Source of the DNA: Capitulum mitella
Lineage: Eukaryota; Arthropoda; Thecostraca; Pollicipedomorpha; Pollicipedidae
Direction of reading: 5' to 3'
NCBI GenBank assembly: GCA_030062745.1
Contig: CP099843.1
Span: forward strand, 23,490,122 to 23,554,121
DNA length: 64,000 bases
This document shows positions 11,166-21,795 of this stretch, piece by piece (the first letter of the stretch is position 1; every line of letters starts with the position of its first letter). The notes under the pieces were generated by a model, which did not search any database, was not told the origin of the DNA, and saw only the letters and a program-made list of their open reading frames with translations. The translations under genes were made by a program, and so were the position numbers.

Positions 11166-12600
11166 GGTGGGGAGTGAGCGAGGTCCGTTCACGAGAAAAC
11201 AGACGGTTCCACCGGATTTCCGACCAAAAACTACCAATGCACCCCCGCCAAATCTATAAAATACGGAGTATGGTTATGAATGTCCCCAAAAAATGTAGCT
11301 CCACTGAATGAGAAAGACGTTGCATGTGCAAGCACTGAACAATGATGTAACACGTATCAACGGAAAAGGAATACCGTGATCCCAGGAAGGCAGATTTAAT
11401 CAACTACTGTTAAAATTCGCGAGCGTTTTCAAAAATCGACCCAATTTACGCACATGTTCTCTCCTTGATACCCGTTTGCTGAGTGTCCGGCAACGGCCAC
11501 TGTCTCGAAAAGTGCACGTGCCATGAGGGTTTGTGGGGTGATTTTTATATATCACAGGGGTAATGTAACGCTGACCACAACCAAGAACGTGCATTCACTA
11601 AAATAAAATAAAGGAACTTACAAAGAGCAACTGACAAACGATATCATCTTGATACACTAATTTCACGTCATATGTTTTCTGACTCAACAAGCATGTAAAA
11701 ATATGAACATATGTAGCTACTTCGTTGAATATCAATGGTATTGCGGTCACTATCTATGAAAAGAAAAGTTAACGGCAGAGCACTTTGGTTTTCAGGATAT
11801 AACGTAACAGCTACCTATGACCTTTTCCAGAGAGAATCCGCATAGTACGAATTCTTCCCAAGGACTTAATATTGCAGCCTGTAATTTCCATGACCGCTTC
11901 CTTTTTTGTAAGTCGGAGAATATCAGTACACAAATACCGATATCACAAAATGCAGCAATGAAGGGGTCAAAGTCGTTCCTGAAACCCAACAAATGAGACA
12001 TTGTACGTACAAATGGGTGTATTTGTGCGAATGCATCAAATGTCGTTTACAGTAACAACGTATCGGTACAAATACATACAAATCATAAACGAAACGTAAC
12101 GAGATGTACCTATTTTGCCAGTCAACGGGGAAAAAATTCATGACGGAAATAAGTGCAACAAACTATGTGAAAGGCGCACAGTGGGCGACGAAAAGCCGAA
12201 ACAATTCTGGGCAAGAACGAATTTTCGATGCGTTACACAATTTTTCGAGGACATATGGGACGTCGTCGCACAGACTGGACATCCGTCATCAACACAATCT
12301 GTTAACAGATGGGGCTGGGTAAGCGGAGGCGCGACTGCACCAAGACGAGCCATCAAGAGCTTATGACGCAGTATCGACTAAGTTCAACGACGCATGCCGA
12401 TGGCCCAATCACAAGCGACAGCGCCGCCAAGACAACGCAGAAGCCGTGCAAGCCTCACCGACACTCAAGTCTCCTTAGACACCTGGCACGACAGTCCGGC
12501 TGTTCCACTGTCCGCTCCGTCCCCCGGCCACGGCGTGAACACGGGAAGATGGCTCACACAACGGCCGAGGAACCCAACGGCAGACTTTTCTGGCGGGTTC
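11166..12600. other. Intergenic or intronic DNA, nothing recognised
   Basis: AT-rich DNA with only short frames and no splice-flanked exon found. It becomes GC-richer after 12250. Confidence 0.5.
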
Positions 12601-12608
12601 CCTCCATG

Positions 12609-13124
12609 CAGACCTGTGCTTGATTCTGAACTGATTCAAATCGACTGCCTCGATTCAGTAAATCACTTCCATTTATCAGTTTCAGAATCGACTCAGTGGA
12701 AACCGTACTGAATCAGCACCACAACTGAATCGCCTACTAGTGTAACGAATAACTCGTGAATCGATTCCCTAAACCCTTACATAATAGTGATAATTTCGGT
12801 ATTAAAGCAGCCATATTACTCAACCACTAATGAAATTAATACAACAAATATTTCGTAACTGTTTGGCTTTTACACATATTTTCCTTCATTACGAATATTT
12901 CACTACTAATCTGACTAAGAAACTGAGCATTTAAACTAATTTAAACTGTTATAAAACGGATACAACTTTTAATCGATTGGCATGTATTTCAATCACAACA
13001 GAATCGACTCACTAAAAAGGCATGCCTCGAATGTGAATCCGAGTCGATTCCCAGTTCTCAAAATCTCGCCTCTGAAAATCTCGCACTGAATCGATTCACT
13101 TCCACTGAATCAAGCACAAGCCTG
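12609..13124. mobile_element. Complete hAT-type MITE, 516 bp
   Basis: Termini are CAGACCTGTGCTTGATTC at the left and, inverted, CAGGCTTGTGCTTGATTC at the right. The flanks are an 8-bp duplication with one mismatch: CCTCCATG (12601-12608) and CTTCCATG (13125-13132). The inside is AT-rich with many GAATCGATTC motifs and has no coding capacity. CAG termini plus an 8-bp duplication indicate the hAT superfamily. Confidence 0.9.
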
Positions 13125-13579
13125 CTTCCATGCAGCACTAAAGATAAAATGTTCGAAGTTGATGACGGTGGGGCATTCCCTTCTCTCGCCCCCTGTTCCA
13201 GCGTGCCGCGACAAGAGCCGAGCACGGCCGGAAGACCACATCCTGGCCGGTACGGGCGACCTCAGCAATAACAGATACCGGCCAACGACTTAAGCAGGCA
13301 GAAGAGCATGCATTAAGTGGCCGGACGACAAATGAACAAGGCAAGATACAACAAACCGAGGAAACAAATGAAAGCCTAACAGACGTAACAGAGCTGTTCG
13401 ATGCGAAAATAATCGAAACCAGAAGACAAAGCGGCTACGACTGAACCCAGAGCGAAACACGACACGGGCCTCCTGCCAACTATTTGCCGTACTATTTCAC
13501 GGCAGTCCTGAACCACAACTCATGATCATTCTACTTGAACCCGAATGGCGAAACCCAGAGAGTGCGCGAACGGGCGACA

Positions 13580-13602
13580 ACACATACACACACACACACA
13601 TA
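13580..13602. repeat. (CA)n microsatellite
   Basis: Short CA run with a single interruption. Confidence 0.9.
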
Positions 13603-13839
13603 CAAAATCAACAAAGCGGAAAACCGAACGGCTGACGCAGTCATCCCACGGCAAACAGCGCCGTCCAATCAGGCAAACGGTCCGCCCAAACTACGCAAGC
13701 CAGCACGCAGGCAAACAAAACGACCAGCGCGCGCTACGCCGCGCAACGAGACAGCGCCGCCGGGCCGCGCCAAGGCGCCATCTCGCCGGCGACGACGGGA
13801 CCGCGCCGAGCGCGGCGCTCGGCCGGCCGTCGGTCTGAC

Positions 13840-13960
13840 CTGGGCTCGGGTGGCAGGCCGAGTCGGTGCTGCTCTGGCTCAGGGAGCCGCGCTGCAGGCG
13901 GCGGCCGACGCGCAGCAGGTCTGGCCGGCACAGACGGCCGTCAGAGGAGGCCGACCGCAT
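13840..13960 (-). CDS. Candidate coding first exon (possibly ORP)
   Basis: An ATG at 13958-13960 (context GCGCC) opens 40 codons with very high G/C at third positions. The product is Ser/Arg-rich (MRSASSDGRLCRPDLLRVGR, RLQRGSLSQSSTDSACHPSP). It ends at a good donor, CCCAG/GTCAGA, in phase 1. That is the same phase as the exon at 18191-18257, so both could be alternative 5' exons of one transcript. The product is not recognised; overlapping frames are also open. Confidence 0.4.
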
Positions 13961-14222
13961 GGCGCTGGCCGCTCGGCGCCGGCCCGCGCCAGGCCGGCCG
14001 CGCCACACACGCGCACGCATTCGCGCCGCGGCCCCCGTCCGGCGTCCCCGGTATCGGGCATCGGTTCGCTGGTTATCTTTCCGTTGCATCGCGGCTCGGG
14101 CGAAGCAGAGCGTCACCCCGGCGATAGCGTTCGTCCGTCGAACGTAAAAACCGGTCAGACGCGTCATCGGTGTCCCGAGGGCGCGATATCACATTTCTCG
14201 AGCCGTCTAAGTACGTCTAATC

Positions 14223-14251
14223 TAAAAATCGACTCGCTTCGTCGATTTTTA
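14223..14251. repeat. Perfect 11-bp stem-loop
   Basis: TAAAAATCGAC and GTCGATTTTTA flank a 7-nt loop. Function unknown. Confidence 0.75.
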
Positions 14252-17029
14252 AGTGATCCTTCTTCGAAAGGACCTCGTCCAAGTCGTGGCGAACAATCTG
14301 TCAATGACTGCTGCTTTCTAACAGCTACAGCGCATCAATGCGTGCCTGCTGCCAATGCCGCTCTTTTCTGATAGCTGACAAGGCTGTTTTTCTGCTGACA
14401 GACAGTTTTCTAACAGACAGAGGTCGACAAACAGCACTTCCATTTCCGATGAAATCTGCTAATTCTGCACACATCAGAATCAGATTGGCGCCAAATTTCC
14501 ACGGCCGTGGCAGACATTATAAAAAATTTCAATGACGTGGCGACTACGTGTCGAGAACCTGGCTTCGACGAGGCCGACTGACGATGCTGTCAGTGGACTT
14601 CGTCGAATACCCTTTAAGTGACCCCCACACCCACCCCATTGGATGTTGACGCATTCGACAGTGTACCTTGGCCATATTTGACCGAATATTGAACGGGATC
14701 TATCTTTAGCCTTCTGCCTGCGTCAACAGCACCGCAATCCAATCAAGATTATTGTTATCGTTGCTTACTGGTCAGATCCTTACTTTCCTTTTCAGACGCA
14801 ATTGTTCTTACCGCAGGGTCATAGAGGCCAACAAAGCGGCACATTTCGTCTACGCCAAACTACGACGCGATCGCCGAAGTCCTCTGATTTCTTCTTTCTG
14901 GGAAAGGCCACAGTCGAAGGCCGCTTAGGCTCGTTTCTCGCCCATCTGCCTGTGTAATGACGCCAGTCAGAAGCTCGCCCTGGGCACGTCTTTATCCCGC
15001 CTTCCCCGCCAGTCACTCACGTCCTTTCAGTCAACAGACGTCGCCGATAATCCTCTCTCCAGTGACGAACACCGACTCCAGCTCCCCCTCATCGCCCGAA
15101 GTGTCAAGCCTTGAAATCCCTTCTGGCCCCACACCAGTCTTGTCGTGATCGATGGGTCGATAAGAAACCAAAGGCCACCCGATGCAGCAGCCCATTGTCC
15201 GCAACGAGCCCAGTGAGTTCTTTTTTGTCCTTCCAAGTTCGATCAGCGGTGGCCGTCTTTCACTACGCATCCTGTTGTTAACTACCCATTTACCCACCGG
15301 AGCACACGGGGACCAGAGTAACGTCCAACGACTTGTTCCAATTTGCAAGGGACACTGCTGTAGCTATTAACCCGCCAACGACTAGCTCGATTATCTGGTT
15401 CCTTGGACGTAAGTTATGTCAGTCCTTACTTTCCTTCATTTGTAAAATTATTGTCTTACGTAACGTCTTATCCTGCAGGACGAAGAGCATGACGCTAATC
15501 CGCCTGGTGGTCGCCAATTCCATTTCATAAATCTTGGTACCACGACAGCTATGGTAATCCGACAAAGAACTTTCCCCGTTTAGTATCACATATCACATAT
15601 CACGTATCACGTGCATGACAATGGACGTTCTGCTACAGCTTCATGCACCCATTGGCAGTGAAACATTTTTCTGGGTCCCCTGTTTTTCATCCAAAACTGT
15701 CATGAATAGTACGTGAACATTTCAGTCCAAATGCTTTTAGCAAGCATGCGCGTGTTGGGGCTTCTGAAATGTTAACGAAAGAGAGCGGTTTATGGTGACA
15801 AACACAACGCTCTACTCAAAATGGCTCGGCGTTCATATTTACAAGACTGTGGTTGAACATCCTACAACTGTTCACGACTATACAGCGGTTTGTGACTGGA
15901 CCAGGATCGCCGCCATCGCCGCAGCGATCGCGGCCGGACGGTGATCGGCGGTGCAGTGCACGTCCTCGGGCGGGCGCGCCGCTCAACAGCTGACGGCATC
16001 GGCCGAACGGCACGCCGGCCGAGCTCAGCTCGCGTCTATCGCCGGCCTGAATCTGGCGCGCGACATCGCCGGACCGACGCTGTCAGAATGGCTTCAAACT
16101 GAAGCCAGAAACACCCCGCGCAGCATCGTCCGTCCGACACAAGCCCCACGGGCACGCTGACGCTCAAAGGCGGGTCCCACGGCCGTCTGTCCCTCCGAGA
16201 CCCGTCTGGCGCAGCTCCTGTGCCCGAACCTATGTCCGGTGCAGGTCCTACGCACGCGGCCCCTCCATGGCGACGATTCAAGAGATACACCGCCTGCAGT
16301 TACATCAAGTTGCCGTTAGTTCGATTATCGGTCCTGCCACAGGGGACCCCGCCCCCCACCCTCTACCTTGGCTCAATATACAATCACTGGCGACAGACGG
16401 CCCAGAAATAAACATTCCACCCGAGGATGCCAATGTTCAGTATATCAGAGGCCACAGGCTGTTCCGTTTTACTAGTACTACGCCCTCGTTCCCGCCGTTC
16501 ACCCAGTGTTGCTTTGGTTTACGCAAGGCTGTGCGTTAAGTACCGAGACTAGGGTGTCGCAACCTCGCGACTGAATACGAACGAACCAGATTCAAAGAAA
16601 AGCCGTGTGAGTCCGGCGGGACCCTCGACAGTGGCTCGCTGCCGTTCCCCCGAGCCCGCTCGCCGACAAAGCGTCGCCGCAGTCAGGGAGCCACATCCAC
16701 ACCCTCCCTCCCCTATCGCCCTCAGTCGGAGGCTGGTGAGTCCGGCCAGAACGGCACTAAACGGAGGAGGCCGGGACGCCCAAGGGCGGCCACAGCAACA
16801 CACACCGGCATCGGCGAGATCAGGTGCGCCAGTGGCGCAGGGTGGCGCCGGCGCCGCAGCCATTCAGTGAACACCGACCAGGCGTCCACGACATGCATTG
16901 GACAGGGTACATCCGGTGAAGACGGCATCCATATCCTGGGATTGAAAGAAAGTGACGAAGCGCCACGCAAACGTACGGGGTCACAAAAACGCAAATAACG
17001 ATGGCAAATGTAGTATGTCATGGAGCATC
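14252..17029. other. No gene recognised
   Basis: Mixed composition, with GC-rich patches at 15900-16170 and 16600-16870. Open frames there (for example 16549-16863 minus) are Ala/Pro/Arg-rich and compositional. No splice-supported exon was found. Confidence 0.45.
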
Positions 17030-19330
17030 ACGCATTTGGATATGTATCAAAATACATGCAATGCTCGTGCTCGATGTCGTGTGTTTCGTGTTTTCAGGCA
17101 GAAATGTCTCCTTGCATTCTAAAATATACTAAAATGGAAAATAGCAAAGCAGCTTGGGACAAGACCACAAATGCTTACTTCTACGTAAACAAAGGTCCGA
17201 ACAACTGCATGTGTTAAACTGGCGCTATGCATCAAAATTACAACTAGCCTTAAAGCCTTAACTTAAAGAATGATTCGAGCAAATGCTAGGAATCCTTCGC
17301 CAACAGACTGAGATGCACAATAGGGGAAAAAACGTGCAGCACACCAGGCTACAGAATCATCTGCTACACTAGCTTTTGCATAACCATGATATGACAGAAG
17401 CCACTGCCAATTACCTTTAGTGCTTGCCATCACTATTTATGCAGCAATAGCCACCACTGAAATCAGCCATAGAGATACAATGATTTTGTGGGCCTCTCAC
17501 TGGCAACTGTAAGCACCCTGTCATAGGACTTTGACAATCTAACAGACTGCACATACAACTACAATATACAGCAACCTCATTCTTGTTGCAGCTTTTATTT
17601 TTCACATTCAACCTTTGACATGTGTTTGGTTTTGTGTCATGGAACTATATGCTGCAAACATTCACAGAAGCCCAGCTATAAGCATCACAAAGGTCGGGCA
17701 TAAGGTGTCAGTTTTTCCCCAGCCATGGTCCCCTTGCAGGGATTTAAAGTCCCACTTCCCCAGATCCACCCTATGTATGAGTGTGGAGAATGGCTTTAAC
17801 ACCATAACAAATAACATTTTGTTTTTATAACAGAAAAAAATCCCTAACTACAAAGCTTGAGTACAAGAGGTGCACAAATGCCATAACATATTTGCCTTTT
17901 GGAGCTGACCTAAATAATTAAAAACCTTTGGGAAAGCATAAAGCCTGAACAGACTGAAGGAGCTGCATCCATTACATGGACCACTTTTAGAATACAAAAT
18001 GATAAAATTCCTATGCATGCAAATTAGCATTTTAATTTGCATCACCTAATGAGTAAGACAACAATTATTTCTGTATACAGGTTATGGAAGCAATAATGTG
18101 GTGGAGATGTGGAGGTGGGTTCTGCAATGAACTTCCATGAAATATAAGAGATAACTTGATAAGTAACTGAAACAGCAGTAAATGACTCACCATTTCCCAG
18201 TTCTTCATCCTGCAGTGCCAGATCAAAAGTAGAGGAATCACCATTTATTTCCCCCATCTGCAAAACAACATCACCTTAGTCTTATCATTTTGCATTTGTG
18301 AGTTATCTTATATTCATTTTTGGCCTCATTATGCCAGTGTCTAATACTATGCTTGATAAAGTAAACTACAACAGCTTCTTATGTCATTTTGTGGCCAACC
18401 ATTTGATGAGGGAATGGAAGTATGTACAGTCTAGTCCATGCTATATCAAGATTGTTCTAGGGACATTGAATCAGGAAGCACAGAGTTGTCCTGATATAAG
18501 AGTAATTTTGATCAAGGCACAAAATCATATAGCACTGGACTTACTGCATCTTGCAGGTCAACAACATTGCTCCCTGTGACCAGCTGGCCCTTTCCCTAAC
18601 CATATACCAGTGCTTATTCTAGGCAAAGTGCCCAGTAGTATTTGGCATACACCAGATTCTAATGTATCTGCCCAGTTAATCAGCACCACAATGACTGAGT
18701 GGAAGATTATGACTGGAACCCTGTCAGTTTAGTCTGTTTCAATGGGGAGCAATTTTCCAGCCCACTGGATTTTGTGCAAAACTTACTGATTTCACTTCTG
18801 GGGTCACTGAAAGTACTAAACACCTCTTTTGCTCACCTCACTGTTTCCAGACATGGTTTGTTGTCATATGGGGATCAAATTGCTTTTAGATTGCAGATTT
18901 ATCAGAGACAAACTCCCCACAATGTTCTATAGTTAGGTTACTGGAAAACCTGTTCAGTACCCAACACATGCCCATCCAATTGTCTCCTATGAACACCCAC
19001 ATACACAGCAGTCTGCTACTGCTGATGGGTTGGCATTGCAACCAACCATTCAAATCTGCCAGGCTGAAGCAAACAGCACACTGATTTTAATTTTCAAACT
19101 TTGGATGGAAAAAGGACATGGCAGACCAATTTTTCTACTGATGGAAGGAACGAAAGTTCAGAAGACAGATGAAATTAGGTTATCAAAGTTTTATGCAAAA
19201 CCTTGAATGGTGGACAATTTTCGCCCTCCCCTCATCAGCATGTGTTACTGCAAAAAATGGGCTTAAAAACCCAAAATTAGTTGGACACAACTGATGCGAA
19301 TATGACTTGTGGAAAGAAAAACGTGAATTC
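17030..19330. other. CpG-depleted domain
   Basis: About 2.3 kb with very few CG dinucleotides and abundant TG/CA, sharply different from DNA on both sides. It contains the spliced exon 18191-18257. CpG loss of this kind is expected from germline gene-body methylation. Taken as the 5' body of a transcribed gene, probably the ORP gene. Confidence 0.7.
18191..18257 (-). CDS. Small coding exon, probable 5' exon of the ORP gene
   Basis: 67 nt between the acceptor TTGTTTTGCAG and the donor AATG/GTGAGT, both strong. The ATG is the first codon of the exon; the 22-codon frame (MGEINGDSSTFDLALQDEEL, then GN) ends in phase 1. The acidic product is not recognised. Strand and position upstream of the ORP exons make it a plausible N-terminal exon, with an untranslated first exon further upstream (a GT donor CAG/GTTAGG lies near 19478). 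Linkage to the ORP gene is inference. Confidence 0.55.
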
Positions 19331-21588
19331 CGTTCATATACATAATATGCCCATCACATAACAGAAATGTAGATCCCGCGACAGCAACCCGAGAATGCTT
19401 GCTGAAACCAAAATCTCGAAAACAATATTACCTGGCAAGTAACGAGAACGTACGCCTTCCCCTGATGTACACCCTAACCTGCCGAAGCCTCCACAGACTC
19501 TTGCCAGCCTGTACCTTGGTGATGAACCGCTTGCGTCAGTCCCTGTTTTCCACTCTCTCAGACATCCCAAGAGTCCCAGCACTCACTTCGGGCCTACATG
19601 TATGGCTTGTTCCTTGGCTCTTCCCGGCACTGGCGCGTCAGTGACATTTACATGAAAGGACACAGCTATGAAATTGAAGAAAGCTCCTTACAGTACATCA
19701 TATCACCCACAATTATTACTACTCTGAAGAAGGTGATAGAAAGAATGAGGGACAATCATCGAAAAAAATTAACAATGAACCTTTTAGCGTTTGAAGTATG
19801 AAGACAGTTTTGCAATCACTTTGGGATGTTTAAAAATTTGAACGGCGAGGGTTTAGCCTCGGCCGCCCCGACCATCTTCGAAAAGTGAAAGAAAAGATGC
19901 GTTGCCCAGTCTTTCCTGGCAGAAAATAACCTCAGAACGATCCTCTTCTGTCGCTATCGAGAGAGATGACCTGACAATAGCGGATCCAGTCCCGGCAGCG
20001 TCGACAGAGCTGCCCTCTTACGATTCCAGCGGTAGCCTTGGTGCGGTAAACACAACAGGTTTGTCAGACCGGCGACTTCTCTAGAGTTCAGGCCAGGTAT
20101 TGAACAGCATCCGGGCCCGCAGTGTCCCAGTCAGACCACACCATCGGCCAAGGTCGAATCCATGGGTGGGGGAGGGAGGGTGTCAAAATCTTTATCCGTG
20201 TAGTCCAACGTACCTCCAAGTGTTGATTTCTTCCTGATCCCTGCCAGGACAAGCTCCCTCTTCCCAACGAAAGGATGCCATGGCCCCGATACCAGGGGCG
20301 CAGCCAGGATTTTCTTAAGGAGGCCCGGAACCCATTCTGAACTGAAGCATAGGAAAACCGCATGCTGAGATGACGATGTGCACTGGTTTTCACAAAAATG
20401 GTAGTTGTAAATACAATATAATACAATACAATAGAGGCATGGATCCACTTTGGATGTGCCAGTGCCCGATACACCCCCCCCCCCCTGCCGGATCCGCCAG
20501 AGCTAGTGTCAGAGCTCAGGCCGTGTTTTGGACCGCAACCCAACCAGCAGCGTCCCAGGCACACCGTATCAGCGAGAGAGCTCAGGCCGTGTATTGAATA
20601 GCACTTCGGCGAGCAGTGTCCCAAACAGACTCCACCAGAGGTCAGGGAGGGCAGCGATGGTGACCGTGGGCGCCGTACAGCTGGCGCCAGCGGTGGTCGC
20701 TCGAGACAAGGCTGGTCCAGTCCGGGCCAGTCCAGACTGTTCGACTGATTTCATCCAGCGGAAGCGACACTACAGGTATGGGACACGAGGCATTCACATC
20801 GTGGCCGCCAGTGACCTAACGCCAAGGCCGTCGTCGAGCTATCGGCAGTTCTTGGCACAAAGGCAGCTGACAGTGGCAGGCTTCACGTCACATAGGTAAT
20901 TTCTAGTTCATCGTCTTAAGCATCACTCAAGTAGGAAACAGTTCCGCCTGGTTCTTGTACTTAGTGTTGGTAACATGTTTAAGGTGAACACTACCTAGCG
21001 CGAAATAACTTTCATCTTGCATGTTTCCACCACGCATCGCAGCATGCGTTTCCCTTCATGTCATAGAATTAATTGCCATTAGAGGCAGCTTAACAAAATT
21101 CATGTCATCATTGCACAAGAAACCGCACATTTAAATCTCAAACAGCCCAACTTGTTGCAATGCAATGATATAACTAGCTAATCAATAAATAGCGCTACAA
21201 GAACAACGGATTTATCACGCAATAAAATAGACTCCTGGTGCTGAAATCCACCAAATCGTAACAAGTACGAAACTGCAAGAGTACCTGCAATAAAACAAGC
21301 ACATTATTTAATCTACTATCCTGATTTCTACCCTATCACGAGGACACAATAAGCAAGCATTCCACGAATGACTCCGATAACTTGGGAGAAGTGGTACTCC
21401 ATGACTCGTAAAACTTCAACGTAGAACACTTAAAGGGCCGCCCATGCGCACTCCCCGCCAACGAAGCGACGGCAATGAACGGAACAGCCAAAGCACGCCA
21501 CTACTCTGTGGACGAAATCCGATCACTCCGTCACGAGCCACTTTGCGTTGCTGCGGCTGCCAGTCCGACTCAGCCCCCAGTCGCCGCC
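19331..21588. other. Intergenic region between ORP 5' end and ABTB1 3' end
   Basis: CpG-bearing DNA right of the CpG-poor domain; 19400-19900 is the natural place for a promoter and first exon of the minus-strand gene to its left. The stretch 20290-20330 has a GGGGCGCAGCCAGGATTTT-like motif often seen at transposon ends. A C11 run lies at about 20476-20486. The rest is AT-rich without a recognised feature. Confidence 0.4.
20080..20645. repeat. Diverged ~65-bp repeat units
   Basis: Three related units near 20085-20150, 20515-20580 and 20581-20645 share TCAGGCCGTGTATTGAA, AGCAGTGTCCCA and CAGAC-ACACC-type text. The first is separated from the others by about 370 bp. Confidence 0.65.
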
Positions 21589-21795
21589 TCAGGCGTTTAG
21601 GCCCAGCCGGTCGAGCAGGTCGTCGATGAGCCGGAGCTTCTCGCTGGCCTCGTTCATGTCCGAGAAGGTCTGCACGGCGCTGGTCACGTGGTAGCGCACG
21701 TCGTCCACCACGCCGATCGAGTCGGTTAGCTGACGCGCCACCACGGCGCGCGCGTCCTCGGCCACCAGCGCCTGGAACTCGGCGCACTCCACCAT
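21589..21795 (-). CDS. ABTB1: ABTB1 exon 9 (C-terminus and stop)
   Basis: The acceptor CGCTGTCCACAG precedes ATG GTG GAG, phase 0. Encodes MVECAEFQALVAEDARAVVA, RQLTDSIGVVDDVRYHVTSA and ends LLDRLGLNA TGA at 21589-21591, the conserved C-terminus of the family. Confidence 0.96.
   Translation of the reverse strand: MVECAEFQALVAEDARAVVARQLTDSIGVVDDVRYHVTSAVQTFSDMNEASEKLRLIDDLLDRLGLNA

Noticed and set aside
13535-14371. Longest open frame in the window (278 codons, plus)
   Set aside because: It runs from a CA microsatellite through GC-rich DNA and ends in AT-rich DNA. The composition changes along it and no domain is visible. The minus-strand candidate exon at 13840-13960 is better supported.
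18298-18932. Plus-strand frames in the CpG-poor domain
   Set aside because: Composition is intronic, with no splice-supported limits and no recognisable protein.
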